Below are positions 53,437-62,586 of a stretch of DNA of 64,000 nucleotides, piece after piece. The first letter of the stretch is position 1; each line of letters begins with the position of its first letter. The notes beneath the pieces are model-generated. The model did no database searches, was not told the origin of the DNA, and worked only from the letters and a program-made list of their open reading frames with translations. The DNA is from Rs1 sp036960485. GTDB lineage: Bacteria > Pseudomonadota > Gammaproteobacteria > Pseudomonadales > Balneatricaceae. The translations under genes and the position numbers were made by a program. The stretch is from NCBI GenBank assembly GCA_036960485.1, contig JBALXS010000001.1, forward strand, positions 88,858 to 152,857. Direction: 5' to 3'.

Positions 53437-54630
53437 ATGAGCGGCATACAAATTCAAGAGAAAAAGACCGTGACACTAGGCTCTATATGGAGAGATAAAA
53501 AATCTCGTGGGGTTATTCTACAAATAATCGCCGTGATAGGTATTTTATTATTTCTCGGTAACATATTTTCCAACACCGTTGAAAACTTGGACCGATTAGG
53601 GGTAAAAGTTGGATTCGATTTTTTGGATGAGCCAGCCAATTACGATATAAATCAAACCTTAATAGATTATGATAGCTCCGATTCGCATTTTAAAGCAGGT
53701 GTAGTAGGGCTGCTTAATACACTGTTAGTTGCAGCTTGTGGTATTGTTGTTGCTACCATTTTTGGCTTTACAGCGGGTGTATTGCGATTATCGAATAATT
53801 TTGTACTATCTCGGTTGATGCAAGTCTATGTAGAGCTTACTCGTAATATCCCTGTTTTATTACAAATATTACTGTGGCATGGAATAATAATTCATTCGTT
53901 ACCAGTGCCAAAAAAAGCTGAAGCATTTGTCGAAGGTGTGTTTTTAACCAACCGTGGTGTATTTCTGCCACAGCCGATCCCTCAAGAAGGTTTTGGTTGG
54001 GTTTGGATTGCGTTATTTTTAGGTATTGTTATCGCAATAGCCTTTAAAAGATATGCCAATAAAATTCAAATAGAAACAGGAAAACTACTACCAGCGATTT
54101 GGGTTGGTGTAAGCGTTGTTATAGGGTTACCACTGATTGTATTTTTGCTTTTGGGAACACCAGTTGAAATTAGCTATCCTGCGCTTAAAGGTTTTAACTT
54201 TAAAGGCGGTTTTGTTGTTAAACCAGAATTTATGGCACTTTGGTTTGCCCTGTCAATTTACACCGGAGCTTTTATAGCAGAAATTGTACGTGCAGGTATT
54301 CAATCGGTTGATCATGGACAAACTGAAGCAGCACATGCTTTAGGTATTAGACCAAATTTTACCATGCGTTTGGTGGTAATCCCTCAAGCAATGCGTGTAA
54401 TTATACCACCGCTCATTAGCCAGTATTTGAACCTCACTAAAAACTCGTCTTTGGCTATTGCTATAGGCTACATGGATTTAGTGGCAACGATTGGTGGTAT
54501 CTCTCTCAATCAAACAGGTAGAGCATTAGAAAGTATGGGGATAGTGTTAAGTGTTTACCTCTTTATTTCTATTGTTATATCGTTATTGATGAATATCTAT
54601 AATAAACGTGTTGCGTTGGTGTCGAGGTAA
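53437..54630 (+). CDS. aapQ: General L-amino-acid ABC transporter permease AapQ
   Basis: Inner-membrane channel subunit paired with AapM. 397 residues with multiple membrane helices; the family marks are HFKAGVVGLLNTLLVAACGI, VYVELTRNIPVLLQILLWHG, a long central insert, YTGAFIAEIVRAGIQSVDHG and the EAA loop QTEAAHALGIRPNFTMRLVV that docks on the ATPase. It ends with SLAIAIGYMDLVATIGG. The start is an ATG 101 bases after aapJ, beyond the hairpin. Confidence 0.94.
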   Translation: MSGIQIQEKKTVTLGSIWRDKKSRGVILQIIAVIGILLFLGNIFSNTVENLDRLGVKVGFDFLDEPANYDINQTLIDYDSSDSHFKAGVVGLLNTLLVAACGIVVATIFGFTAGVLRLSNNFVLSRLMQVYVELTRNIPVLLQILLWHGIIIHSLPVPKKAEAFVEGVFLTNRGVFLPQPIPQEGFGWVWIALFLGIVIAIAFKRYANKIQIETGKLLPAIWVGVSVVIGLPLIVFLLLGTPVEISYPALKGFNFKGGFVVKPEFMALWFALSIYTGAFIAEIVRAGIQSVDHGQTEAAHALGIRPNFTMRLVVIPQAMRVIIPPLISQYLNLTKNSSLAIAIGYMDLVATIGGISLNQTGRALESMGIVLSVYLFISIVISLLMNIYNKRVALVSR

Positions 54631-54634
54631 TATT

Positions 54635-55762
54635 ATGTCTACAGAAACAAAAAAATATTCGATAGGAATGCATCCAGCTTTACCACCACCATCTGGGACT
54701 GTCGGTCCCGTAAGATGGATGCGTGATAACCTGTTCTCCTCAACATCAAATACGCTTCTAACCTTAATTGGTCTTTATTTAGTTTATATAATTGTTCCTC
54801 CTTTTATCGAGTGGGCTTTTATTGACTCTGTTATATTTGGCGCTGAAAGTCGTAAAGAATGTTTGAAAATAATGGGCGATGATCGTGGTGCATGTTGGTC
54901 TTTTGTTTATAAAAGATGGGGACAATTTGTATACGGGTTTTATCCAGTAGAAGAGCGTTGGAGGGTTAATGTAGGATTTATACTAGCAGCCTTAACTATC
55001 GCTATTGTACTTATTGAGAATCTACGTGCAAAGAAGCCGCTTATAATTGCAGCGCTTGCGTTTCCTATTATTAGCTTCTTCCTGGTAACCGGCGGAAGTT
55101 TTGGTTTAGCAGAAGTACCAACTAACAAATGGGGCGGTATTTTATTAACGCTGATTGTTGGTTTTACCGGTATTTTCGTTTCCTTGCCTATCAGTATAAT
55201 GTTAGCGTTGAGCCGTATATCTAAACTGCCAATTTTTTCTTTCTTTGCAACTATATTTATTGAGTTTATCCGTGGCGTACCACTGATTACCTTACTGTTT
55301 ATAGCATCGACTTTACTATCGTACTTCTTACCTCCTGGATCTAACTTTGACTTATTACTACGTGTATTAATCATGGTTACACTATTCTCAGCCGCTTATA
55401 TTGCTGAGGTTATTCGTGGTGGGTTAGCTGCTATTCCTACAGGACAATACGAAGCGGCAGATGCATTAGGCCTCTCCTATTGGCAGAGTATGCGACTTAT
55501 CATACTTCCTCAGGCGTTGAAAATTTCAATTCCAGGTATAGTAGGTAGCTTCATTGGTTTATTTAAAGATACCACCTTGGTTGTAATTATCGGTCTACTA
55601 GATCCATTAGGAATTGGTATGGCTGCGATTTCCACAACAGAGTGGGCAGGGTTAAGTACAGAATTATATGTATTTATTGGTTTGTTCTTCTTCATATTCT
55701 GCTTTAGCATGTCTCGCTATAGCCTGCATTTAGAGAAGAAGTTACATACTGGACACAAATAG
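54635..55762 (+). CDS. aapM: General L-amino-acid ABC transporter permease AapM
   Basis: Second permease of the Aap importer. 375 residues: GPVRWMRDNLFSS near the N-terminus, a membrane core with GGILLTLIVGFTGIFVSLPI, IEFIRGVPLITLLFIAS, YIAEVIRGGLAAIPTGQYEA and the EAA loop ADALGLSYWQSMRLIILPQA. The ATG at 54635 is chosen for its GAGGT site seven bases upstream, which lies in the end of aapQ; a longer frame would overlap aapQ. Thirteen bases separate it from aapP. Confidence 0.94.
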   Translation: MSTETKKYSIGMHPALPPPSGTVGPVRWMRDNLFSSTSNTLLTLIGLYLVYIIVPPFIEWAFIDSVIFGAESRKECLKIMGDDRGACWSFVYKRWGQFVYGFYPVEERWRVNVGFILAALTIAIVLIENLRAKKPLIIAALAFPIISFFLVTGGSFGLAEVPTNKWGGILLTLIVGFTGIFVSLPISIMLALSRISKLPIFSFFATIFIEFIRGVPLITLLFIASTLLSYFLPPGSNFDLLLRVLIMVTLFSAAYIAEVIRGGLAAIPTGQYEAADALGLSYWQSMRLIILPQALKISIPGIVGSFIGLFKDTTLVVIIGLLDPLGIGMAAISTTEWAGLSTELYVFIGLFFFIFCFSMSRYSLHLEKKLHTGHK

Positions 55763-55775
55763 ATAGGAGCCTTCC

Positions 55776-56525
55776 ATGGCGAATAATAATGAAAAGCCTG
55801 CAATTACACTTTCAGGCATGCACAAATGGTACGGCGATTTCCATGTACTACGTGATATAAATTTAGAAGTTAAAAAAGGCGAAATAATTGTAGTTTGCGG
55901 ACCTTCTGGTTCTGGTAAATCTACTATGATTCGCTGCATTAACCGTTTAGAAGAGCATCAACAAGGTCAAATTATTGTCGATGGCATCGAGCTGACTAAC
56001 GATATTAAAAAAATTGATGAAGTGCGAAGAGAAGTGGGTATGTGTTTCCAGCACTTTAACCTATTTCCTCACTTAACCATCTTAGAAAATTGCACCTTAG
56101 CTCCAATTTGGGTGAGAGGGATTGCTAAAAAGGAAGCAGAAGAAACAGCGATGCACTTCCTTGAAAAAGTAAAGATTCCTGATCAAGCTTTAAAATATCC
56201 AGGGCAGTTATCTGGTGGCCAGCAACAGCGTGTTGCGATTGCTCGATCTCTGTGTATGAAGCCAAGAACTATTCTGTTTGATGAACCTACTTCTGCACTA
56301 GATCCAGAAATGATCAAAGAAGTATTAGATGTAATGATTGAGCTTGCCGAAGAAGGCATGACCATGATTTGTGTCACACATGAGATGGGCTTCGCGCGTA
56401 AAGTGGCGGATAGAGTTATCTTTATGGATGCAGGTCAAATAGTTGAAGAGAATACTCCAGCAGAATTCTTTGACAATCCTCAAAACGAGAGAACGCAGTT
56501 GTTCTTGAGCCAAATTCTGCACTAA
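55776..56525 (+). CDS. aapP: General L-amino-acid ABC transporter ATPase AapP
   Basis: Energises AapJQM. 249 residues with all ABC motifs: Walker A GPSGSGKST, Q-loop FQHFNLFPH, signature LSGGQQQRVAIARSL, Walker B TILFDEPTSALDP, and the switch histidine in CVTHEMGFA. It is last in aapJQMP and is followed by a strong terminator. Confidence 0.97.
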   Translation: MANNNEKPAITLSGMHKWYGDFHVLRDINLEVKKGEIIVVCGPSGSGKSTMIRCINRLEEHQQGQIIVDGIELTNDIKKIDEVRREVGMCFQHFNLFPHLTILENCTLAPIWVRGIAKKEAEETAMHFLEKVKIPDQALKYPGQLSGGQQQRVAIARSLCMKPRTILFDEPTSALDPEMIKEVLDVMIELAEEGMTMICVTHEMGFARKVADRVIFMDAGQIVEENTPAEFFDNPQNERTQLFLSQILH

Positions 56526-57399
56526 GTAGCAGTTATTGAAAAAACCATCATTTATGATGGTTTTTTTTCGTCTAGATAAATGGACGTATTACTATATGGA
56601 TATTTGATTGAGCCTTTCATTGATTTCATATTAGATGCAGGCATACAAAAAGAAATAGGGTTATGAGCTATACAGTGTCAGATCAGGCAATAAGAAAGTT
56701 AGCACAGGTAGTTACTCATGCATCTTCTTCTAGAGCCAATCAAAATCTAAGAATTAGAGGATTATTGCTAGTGAAGAATAGTAGCTATATCTTAAAAAAA
56801 TATATTAAAAACTAGTAGCTATTAGCTTTTCTGGCGATAGTAAGAATCGTAGTCTATAGCATTTTTTACTTTTTCGGATCTTAGTCAATAGATCTTTAAA
56901 TACCCTGGCGAAAATTGCTTGCTAATACTCTATTTCTTGGTGTCTTTCTTGTGTACTAAATTCATAGTTGGCTTATTATTAAAGAGTCGATAACATCTGC
57001 TAATTTACTAAAGATTCAGCGGTATTAGTTCGCAACACACATATTTTGTGTAAATTATCCTGAGAATAAAAAGCTTTATTTAGAGTCGAGGACAAATCAA
57101 GGGGTGGCAGAAGTGGCTATTTTTATACTGAAAAGTTGAAGATTAAATCTTTAGCTTGAATACAGATAATAGGCAATATCGATATAACGAGAACACTAGC
57201 CATTTTTGTAGATATCATAATTGGGTAAATACTCTAAAAGTGTTACGTTATAGGCTAAGATAGAAGAATAAAATAAAATTCAGCAATTAAACATAGGATG
57301 CTGCAAACAATATTTTATTCTAGAAAGATAGTATTTAAAATTAAGTATAAAGATAAGCCCAAATGAGAAGTTTTTTAAACAGTTAACAAAGGTTTTCCA
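56526..57399. other. Gene-free stretch of 874 bases
   Basis: Apart from the aapP terminator I see no sure gene. A 50-codon open frame (56663-56815, starting MSYTVSDQAIRKLAQVV) has AGGG only three bases before its ATG and no recognised relative, so it is not called. The right half is very AT-rich and should hold the promoter of the signalling locus. Confidence 0.4.
56541..56568 (+). terminator. Rho-independent terminator of aapJQMP
   Basis: 10-bp stem AAAACCATCA/TGATGGTTTT with a TTTA loop and a T-run to 56568, about 15 bases after the aapP stop codon. Confidence 0.9.
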
Positions 57400-57903
57400 A
57401 TGTATAAAATAATATTGTTAATGATTTTTTCATCAATCTTTTCAGCGAAGTTACTATACGCAAGTGATTCAGCATTAGAGCAAGGAAAAGTAATTCTCAC
57501 AGTATTGGGAAATTTTGAGAAAAATACTACTGGATTTGGTGTTAAATTTGACAGAAAAATGCTGATGTCTTTCAAGCAAACAACCATAGCAACAACAACA
57601 CCTTGGACAAGTGGAATAAACAATTTTAAAGGGCCTACAATTGAGGATGTAATAAATTCATTGGGCGTTAAAGGTACTCAATTGATAGCTACTGCACTAA
57701 ATGGTTACAAGGTATCAATACCCATGAGTGACATCAAAAAATATCCGGTTATTATTGCCTTAAGAAGAAATGATTTAATACTCAGTGTTCGCCAAAAAGG
57801 TCCTGGCTGGGTTATTTATCCTTGGGATAAGTACCAAGAATTAAGGACTAATGTTTATTACACCAGAGCTATATGGCAATTAAAATCCTTAGAAATACGT
57901 TAA
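57400..57903 (+). CDS. Secreted sulfite-oxidase-fold (molybdopterin-binding-like) protein without cysteine
   Basis: 167 residues with a signal peptide (MYKIILLMIFSSIFSAKLLYA). The mature part resembles the oxidoreductase molybdopterin-binding (SUOX) fold: FKGPTIEDVINSLGVKG, IATALNGYKVSIPMSD, YPVIIALRRNDLILSVRQKG, PGWVIYPWD and the end IWQLKSLEI. True enzymes of the fold hold molybdenum with a cysteine; this protein has none, so it is more likely a ligand-sensing or partner protein. Its stop lies 19 bases before the start of the sensor kinase, suggesting it works as the kinase's periplasmic accessory. Confidence 0.75.
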   Translation: MYKIILLMIFSSIFSAKLLYASDSALEQGKVILTVLGNFEKNTTGFGVKFDRKMLMSFKQTTIATTTPWTSGINNFKGPTIEDVINSLGVKGTQLIATALNGYKVSIPMSDIKKYPVIIALRRNDLILSVRQKGPGWVIYPWDKYQELRTNVYYTRAIWQLKSLEIR

Positions 57904-57922
57904 ATTGATTTCAGGAAATAGT

Positions 57923-60900
57923 GTGTCTAAACGAATGAAAGCTGTTTATCTCATTTCTACGTTGATGATTTTGATTGCGTTAACAGCGTTGGTATTTGAT
58001 CTATTTAAAATTCAGCAGCTTCAAGGAATACAAAAAAGGGATGCTAAAGTTAGCTTGGTTTGGTTCCTTACACAAACAGATAGAGAGTCGATAGCTTTTT
58101 TACAAAATGTTAGTGATTTTTATATTGGAAATAACAATTATTCAAAACAGAAGATGCTCACTAGTTTTGATATTCTATGGAGTCGCTACGACAGTAATTT
58201 AAATGGCCAAATTGAACTGTTAATTAAATCTATACGGTCAGGCCCTGAAATCGTCACAAAAACACGTAATTCTTTAAAGATATTAGATCCTTTAGTACAG
58301 TTTCTTCAATCAGGAAATAAACGCGATTTTCTAGAAATTAACCGCTTAATGAAAGAAAATCTACAGCGCTCATACGAGTTAGCGATCAATGCACTGCAAG
58401 TGCGACAGCAAGAAAGAAATAAACGATTAGATGCCATCAATGGTTTGTATATGCACTTGCTCTTTACCCTCTTTGCATTACTTTGTGGCGTAGGAATTGC
58501 AATTGGCTTATTTGTAAAAAATAGCAAAGAGTTAAAGCATCAAAATGCAATTTTTGAGTTGCGTGTCCAAGAGCGTACGGAACAGCTGAAACAAAGTAAT
58601 GAATCTTTATTGATTGAAGTTCAAGTACGAAAACAAACGGACTATAAAGCACAGCAGTTAATTTCCGCTTTTGATCAGTCTAATGAAGTAGTTTTCATAT
58701 TAGACAGTAACAATAACTTTATTTTTTATAACGAAAGCTTTTTAAGAATAAACCCTTCAATCAATTCTCTAATAAAAATAGGTAGCTGTTTTGACGATTA
58801 TTTGCGCTTAGTTATTGCTCAAAATACTGAGTTAAATAAGGTAGAAAAAAAGCAGTGGGTTGAACGTTGGTTAGAAGGATTAGATAAATCGGATAGTTAT
58901 TTCGAAGTTAATTTTGATAACAGCGTGCAGTTTATTTTTAATATCGATCAGCTTGATGATGGCAGTGTGATTTCAATAGGTGCTGATATTAGTGCATTAA
59001 AGGAGTCCCAAAAAGCACTCAAAGCGAGTGAAAGTCGTTTTAGAAATTTTGCGCTTATTGGTGCTGATTGGTATTGGGAAATGGATCAAGGTCTAGCACT
59101 CACTTTCCTTGCAGGTGGCGTAGAAAGCGTATCCGGTTATCCCCCTGTTTTTTTTATGGGTAAAAGCCGTGAAGAAGCCTATGGAATAGTCGGTAAAGCT
59201 AATCAGCGTTCACTGCAGATTTTTTGGGATAAAACTGATAATGAAGAATCTTTTCATGAGTACGAAACTAAGTGGAAGAGAAAAGATGGTCAAATAATTA
59301 CTATCAGTCTTTGCGGTGAGCCTAGATATAATGACGCTGGTGATTTCATAGGTTACATAGGAGCAGGCAGAGACGTAACCGCTCGTTGTTTAGTAGAAGA
59401 ACGTGATAAACGTTTATTAACAGCTATTAACAGTCTCAATTTAATGATTAGTATTTATGATAGTGCAGATAATCTTGTTTTCTATAACCAGGAGTTTGAT
59501 TACTTTAAAAATAAACTTAACGGTAATATAGAATTAGGAATTGGATTTAATAGAGTTTGGCAGTTGTCATGTGATTATTATGCACAAGAGTTTGGGTTCG
59601 ATGCTAGTTATTGGTATAAAGCTAGATTATCAGTTCATAGAAATCCTGTGAATAATTTTGTGCTACCTGTAGGAAGTGACAAATATATAAATGTTTTTGA
59701 GAAAATGTTGGATGATGGGGGAGTTATAATTGTTAGTACTGACATATCATCGAGTAAGAAAGCAGAGCAGGAAATTCACCAACTACGTAATTACTTAGCA
59801 AATATAATCGATTCAATGTCTTCTATTTTAATAGCAGTAGATGCTCAATGTCGTGTGCTTCAATGGAATATAGCAGCGCAAAATGAAACGGGAATTAGCT
59901 TAAATCAAGCATACCAACAACCGTTGGTATCTGTGTTCCCGCGATTAGAGATTGAACTTGATAATGTAAAGGCTGCAATTAGTAATGGAAAAGAAACATC
60001 ACAATTAAAGCGGTTGTTTATTGAAGAAGGTAGAGCATGTTATGAAGATATTATTATTTACCCTTTGATTAGGAATGAAGAAGCGGGAGCTGTTATTCGT
60101 TTAGATAATGTAACAGATCAAGTGTTGATTTCAGAAGTGATGATTCAATCAGAAAAAATGCTTTCAGTGGGTGGCCTCGCAGCAGGTATGGCGCATGAAA
60201 TTAATAATCCTTTAGCAGGAATGATGCAAACAGCTAATGTTATGACAAATAGGCTTTGTGGTGGTCATATACAAGGAAACATCGACGCTGCTAATGATGC
60301 TGGAATTAGTATCCAAGCAATTGAGCAATATATGCAACAACGAGGGATATTAAGGATGTTGCAGAACATCACGGAATCAGGGAAAAGAGTCGCTTTGATT
60401 GTGGAGAATATGCTAGATTTTTCTCGTCAAAATGGCGCTATAGCCAGTGAACAAGATTTAGCTAAATTATTTGATAAAGCGCTTGAGTTGTCAGCAACAG
60501 ATCATAATCTTAAATATAATTATGATTTTAAAAACATTGGAATCATTAAAGAATATGAAGACTCGATGCCATTTATCATGTGTGAGCCAGGAAAAATGCA
60601 ACAAGTGTTTTTGAATATTTTGCGAAACGCAGCTCAAGCAATGCAAGAAGCGGGTATCGAATGTCCAACAATTATTGTCCGACTCAAATTTGATGGAGCC
60701 ACACAGCAAGCCGTTATTGAAATAGAAGATAACGGGCCTGGAATAGCTGATGATGTTAAACGGCGTGTATTCGAGCCTTTTTTCTCCACCAAAAAAGTAG
60801 GGCTTGGAACAGGGCTGGGCTTAAGTGTTTCGTATTTCATCATTACCGAAAACCACGGCGGAAAACTCAGTGTTGATTCTATCTTAGGTAAATGCACTAA

Positions 60901-60958
60901 GTTTGAAGTTAGGCTTCCTCGAACGGGGGTAGATAGCATTAATAAAGAGTATCACTAA
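57923..60958 (+). CDS. Membrane sensor histidine kinase with about four PAS domains
   Basis: About 1011 residues. Two membrane segments (about 5-25 and 176-197) enclose a helical periplasmic sensor region of some 150 residues; then a coiled coil, about four PAS/PAC domains (near 239-360, 366-485, 490-610 and 620-740), a HisKA domain with phospho-acceptor H758 in GMAHEINNPLAG, and an HATPase domain (NILRNAAQAM, DNGPGI, EPFFSTKKVG, GTGLGLS). An extra segment of about 20 residues sits within the dimerisation helices. The GTG at 57923 has AGGA at seven bases and is preferred to the TTG at 57905. No receiver is attached; the next gene has one. Confidence 0.88.
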   Translation: MSKRMKAVYLISTLMILIALTALVFDLFKIQQLQGIQKRDAKVSLVWFLTQTDRESIAFLQNVSDFYIGNNNYSKQKMLTSFDILWSRYDSNLNGQIELLIKSIRSGPEIVTKTRNSLKILDPLVQFLQSGNKRDFLEINRLMKENLQRSYELAINALQVRQQERNKRLDAINGLYMHLLFTLFALLCGVGIAIGLFVKNSKELKHQNAIFELRVQERTEQLKQSNESLLIEVQVRKQTDYKAQQLISAFDQSNEVVFILDSNNNFIFYNESFLRINPSINSLIKIGSCFDDYLRLVIAQNTELNKVEKKQWVERWLEGLDKSDSYFEVNFDNSVQFIFNIDQLDDGSVISIGADISALKESQKALKASESRFRNFALIGADWYWEMDQGLALTFLAGGVESVSGYPPVFFMGKSREEAYGIVGKANQRSLQIFWDKTDNEESFHEYETKWKRKDGQIITISLCGEPRYNDAGDFIGYIGAGRDVTARCLVEERDKRLLTAINSLNLMISIYDSADNLVFYNQEFDYFKNKLNGNIELGIGFNRVWQLSCDYYAQEFGFDASYWYKARLSVHRNPVNNFVLPVGSDKYINVFEKMLDDGGVIIVSTDISSSKKAEQEIHQLRNYLANIIDSMSSILIAVDAQCRVLQWNIAAQNETGISLNQAYQQPLVSVFPRLEIELDNVKAAISNGKETSQLKRLFIEEGRACYEDIIIYPLIRNEEAGAVIRLDNVTDQVLISEVMIQSEKMLSVGGLAAGMAHEINNPLAGMMQTANVMTNRLCGGHIQGNIDAANDAGISIQAIEQYMQQRGILRMLQNITESGKRVALIVENMLDFSRQNGAIASEQDLAKLFDKALELSATDHNLKYNYDFKNIGIIKEYEDSMPFIMCEPGKMQQVFLNILRNAAQAMQEAGIECPTIIVRLKFDGATQQAVIEIEDNGPGIADDVKRRVFEPFFSTKKVGLGTGLGLSVSYFIITENHGGKLSVDSILGKCTKFEVRLPRTGVDSINKEYH

Positions 60959-60970
60959 TTATGTAGGGCT

Positions 60971-60991
60971 ATGATATTTAAAAAATATCAT
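60971..60991 (+). repeat. AT-rich hairpin between the two kinases
   Basis: ATGATATTT-AAA-AAATATCAT, a perfect 9-bp stem followed by TTATT, 12 bases after the kinase stop codon. Weak because it lacks G-C pairs; it may dampen read-through to the receiver-kinase gene. Confidence 0.45.
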
Positions 60992-61025
60992 TTATTCAGT
61001 TAACTAAACGCAAAGGGTTGTTAGT

Positions 61026-62345
61026 TTGTTGCACCAAAAGAAGCTCAAAACCATTCTAGTGATAGATGATGAGGAAATAGTCAGGCATAGTTTTTGTGAT
61101 TTTCTTGAGGATTTAGGCTATCAAGTCATCGGTGCCGCTAATGGAAAAACGGGTTTAGTTCTAGCTTTAGCAAGTAAGCCTGATCTTATTTTAACTGATT
61201 TAAGAATGCCTTTAATGGGAGGTATTGAGTTTATAGAAAAATGCACTGTAGCATTACCTGACACACCTGTGATTGTTATCTCTGGCGCTGGATTAATGGG
61301 AGATGTGGTGAATGCTTTGCATTTAGGTGCCTTCGATTACCTTACCAAACCGATCAGGGATCCTGATTTGTTACAAGCAGCGGTGTCCAGAGCTCTAGAG
61401 CAAGTTCGCTTAAGGCAAGAAAATACTATATACCAACAGCATTTAGAGGAGTTAGTTGAACAGCGTACGATAGAATTGAGCGTAATTAATACTGAATTAG
61501 AATTACACCAGCAGGATTTAGAGAAGCTAGTGAGCAGACGTACTAAAGAGCTGCAGGTGGTTATTAATAATCTGAAAGACACACAACAGCAATTGATTGA
61601 CTCAGCAAAAATGGCTTCCTTAGGACGGTTAGTGGCTGGAGTGTCACATGAACTCAATACACCACTAGGTATATGTCTCACTTTTATTTCAAGTTTGGGT
61701 CAAAAAATAAATGACTTTGAAAAAGATTTTGTAAAAGGCGTGTTACGTAGAGAGGATTTTGAGAACTTTTTATCTTCAGCACAAGAATCTAGCGCTATAG
61801 TGATTAATAATTTAACTCAAGCATCTGAGTTAGTTCAAAACTTCAAAATGGTATCGGTGGATGTAAGCAGTGATATGCGCCGAAAATTTGATATAGTGGC
61901 CTATTTTAATAACGTAATCAATAGCTTAAAACCTGAGTTGTTTGATACGCAAGTAACTATACATTCCGCTCCTGAATATCGATATATAATTGATTCATAC
62001 CCAGGATTATTTTCCCAAATATTAACAAATTTAGTTATGAATTCTATGACTCATGGTTTTACTGGGGGTTTTAAAGGCCATATTAAAATAGAGCTATATT
62101 ATGAGGGAAATTTATTAGTTATATCTTATAAAGATAATGGTTGTGGCGTTAGTGAAGAAGTAAAAGCACAAATGTACGAACCTTTTTTTACTACTGCTAG
62201 AGGAACCGGGGGTAGCGGCTTAGGTTTAAATATATTATACAATTTAGTTGTAAATAATTTATCAGGGACGGTTCGTTGCTATAGTGAATTAAATGAAGGT
62301 GTTGAGTTTTTGATTAAATTACCGATGTCATCGAAAACCGAATAA
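61026..62345 (+). CDS. Receiver-histidine kinase hybrid
   Basis: 439 residues, no membrane segment. The N-terminal receiver is complete: acidic pair D14/D15, phospho-acceptor D58 in LTDLRMP, S86 and K108. A coiled coil with two similar EELVEQRTIEL / EKLVSRRTKEL units leads to a HisKA domain with H208 in VSHELNTPLG and an HATPase domain (TNLVMNSMTHGF, DNGCGV, EPFFTTARGTGGSGLGL). Such a protein can be switched by phosphorylation of its receiver and then pass phosphate on. Start is TTG with AGGG eight bases upstream. It follows the PAS kinase by 67 bases. Confidence 0.88.
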   Translation: MLHQKKLKTILVIDDEEIVRHSFCDFLEDLGYQVIGAANGKTGLVLALASKPDLILTDLRMPLMGGIEFIEKCTVALPDTPVIVISGAGLMGDVVNALHLGAFDYLTKPIRDPDLLQAAVSRALEQVRLRQENTIYQQHLEELVEQRTIELSVINTELELHQQDLEKLVSRRTKELQVVINNLKDTQQQLIDSAKMASLGRLVAGVSHELNTPLGICLTFISSLGQKINDFEKDFVKGVLRREDFENFLSSAQESSAIVINNLTQASELVQNFKMVSVDVSSDMRRKFDIVAYFNNVINSLKPELFDTQVTIHSAPEYRYIIDSYPGLFSQILTNLVMNSMTHGFTGGFKGHIKIELYYEGNLLVISYKDNGCGVSEEVKAQMYEPFFTTARGTGGSGLGLNILYNLVVNNLSGTVRCYSELNEGVEFLIKLPMSSKTE

Positions 62346-62390
62346 ACCAGTAATATGCTGGTGCATCTTAGCTCATTGGTAATGATTCCT

Positions 62391-62418
62391 TTGAAACTGA
62401 AAGAAAATGTTAGATAAT
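62391..62418 (+). promoter_or_regulatory. Candidate promoter of the receiver-TPR gene
   Basis: TTGAAA, a 16-base spacer and GATAAT, in the 241-base gap before the receiver-TPR gene. It would give that gene its own transcript with a leader of about 160 bases. Confidence 0.45.
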
Positions 62419-62586
62419 CTATACAATTGTTTATTCATAAAATCTGGTTTAATAGTTATTTTATCAATTATATACCAGTATATTTTCTCTCCAAATCGAA
62501 CACTGTTTCGTTATACAACAATAAAGACTAAAATTTTCAAAACTCTGCGATTAGCTATATTGTAATATTTAACTAGGTTTGTTATT

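Noticed and set aside
56663..56815. 50-codon open frame after aapP
   Set aside because: Has an ATG but a ribosome site too close to it, no family resemblance, and lies in AT-rich DNA where such frames occur by chance.
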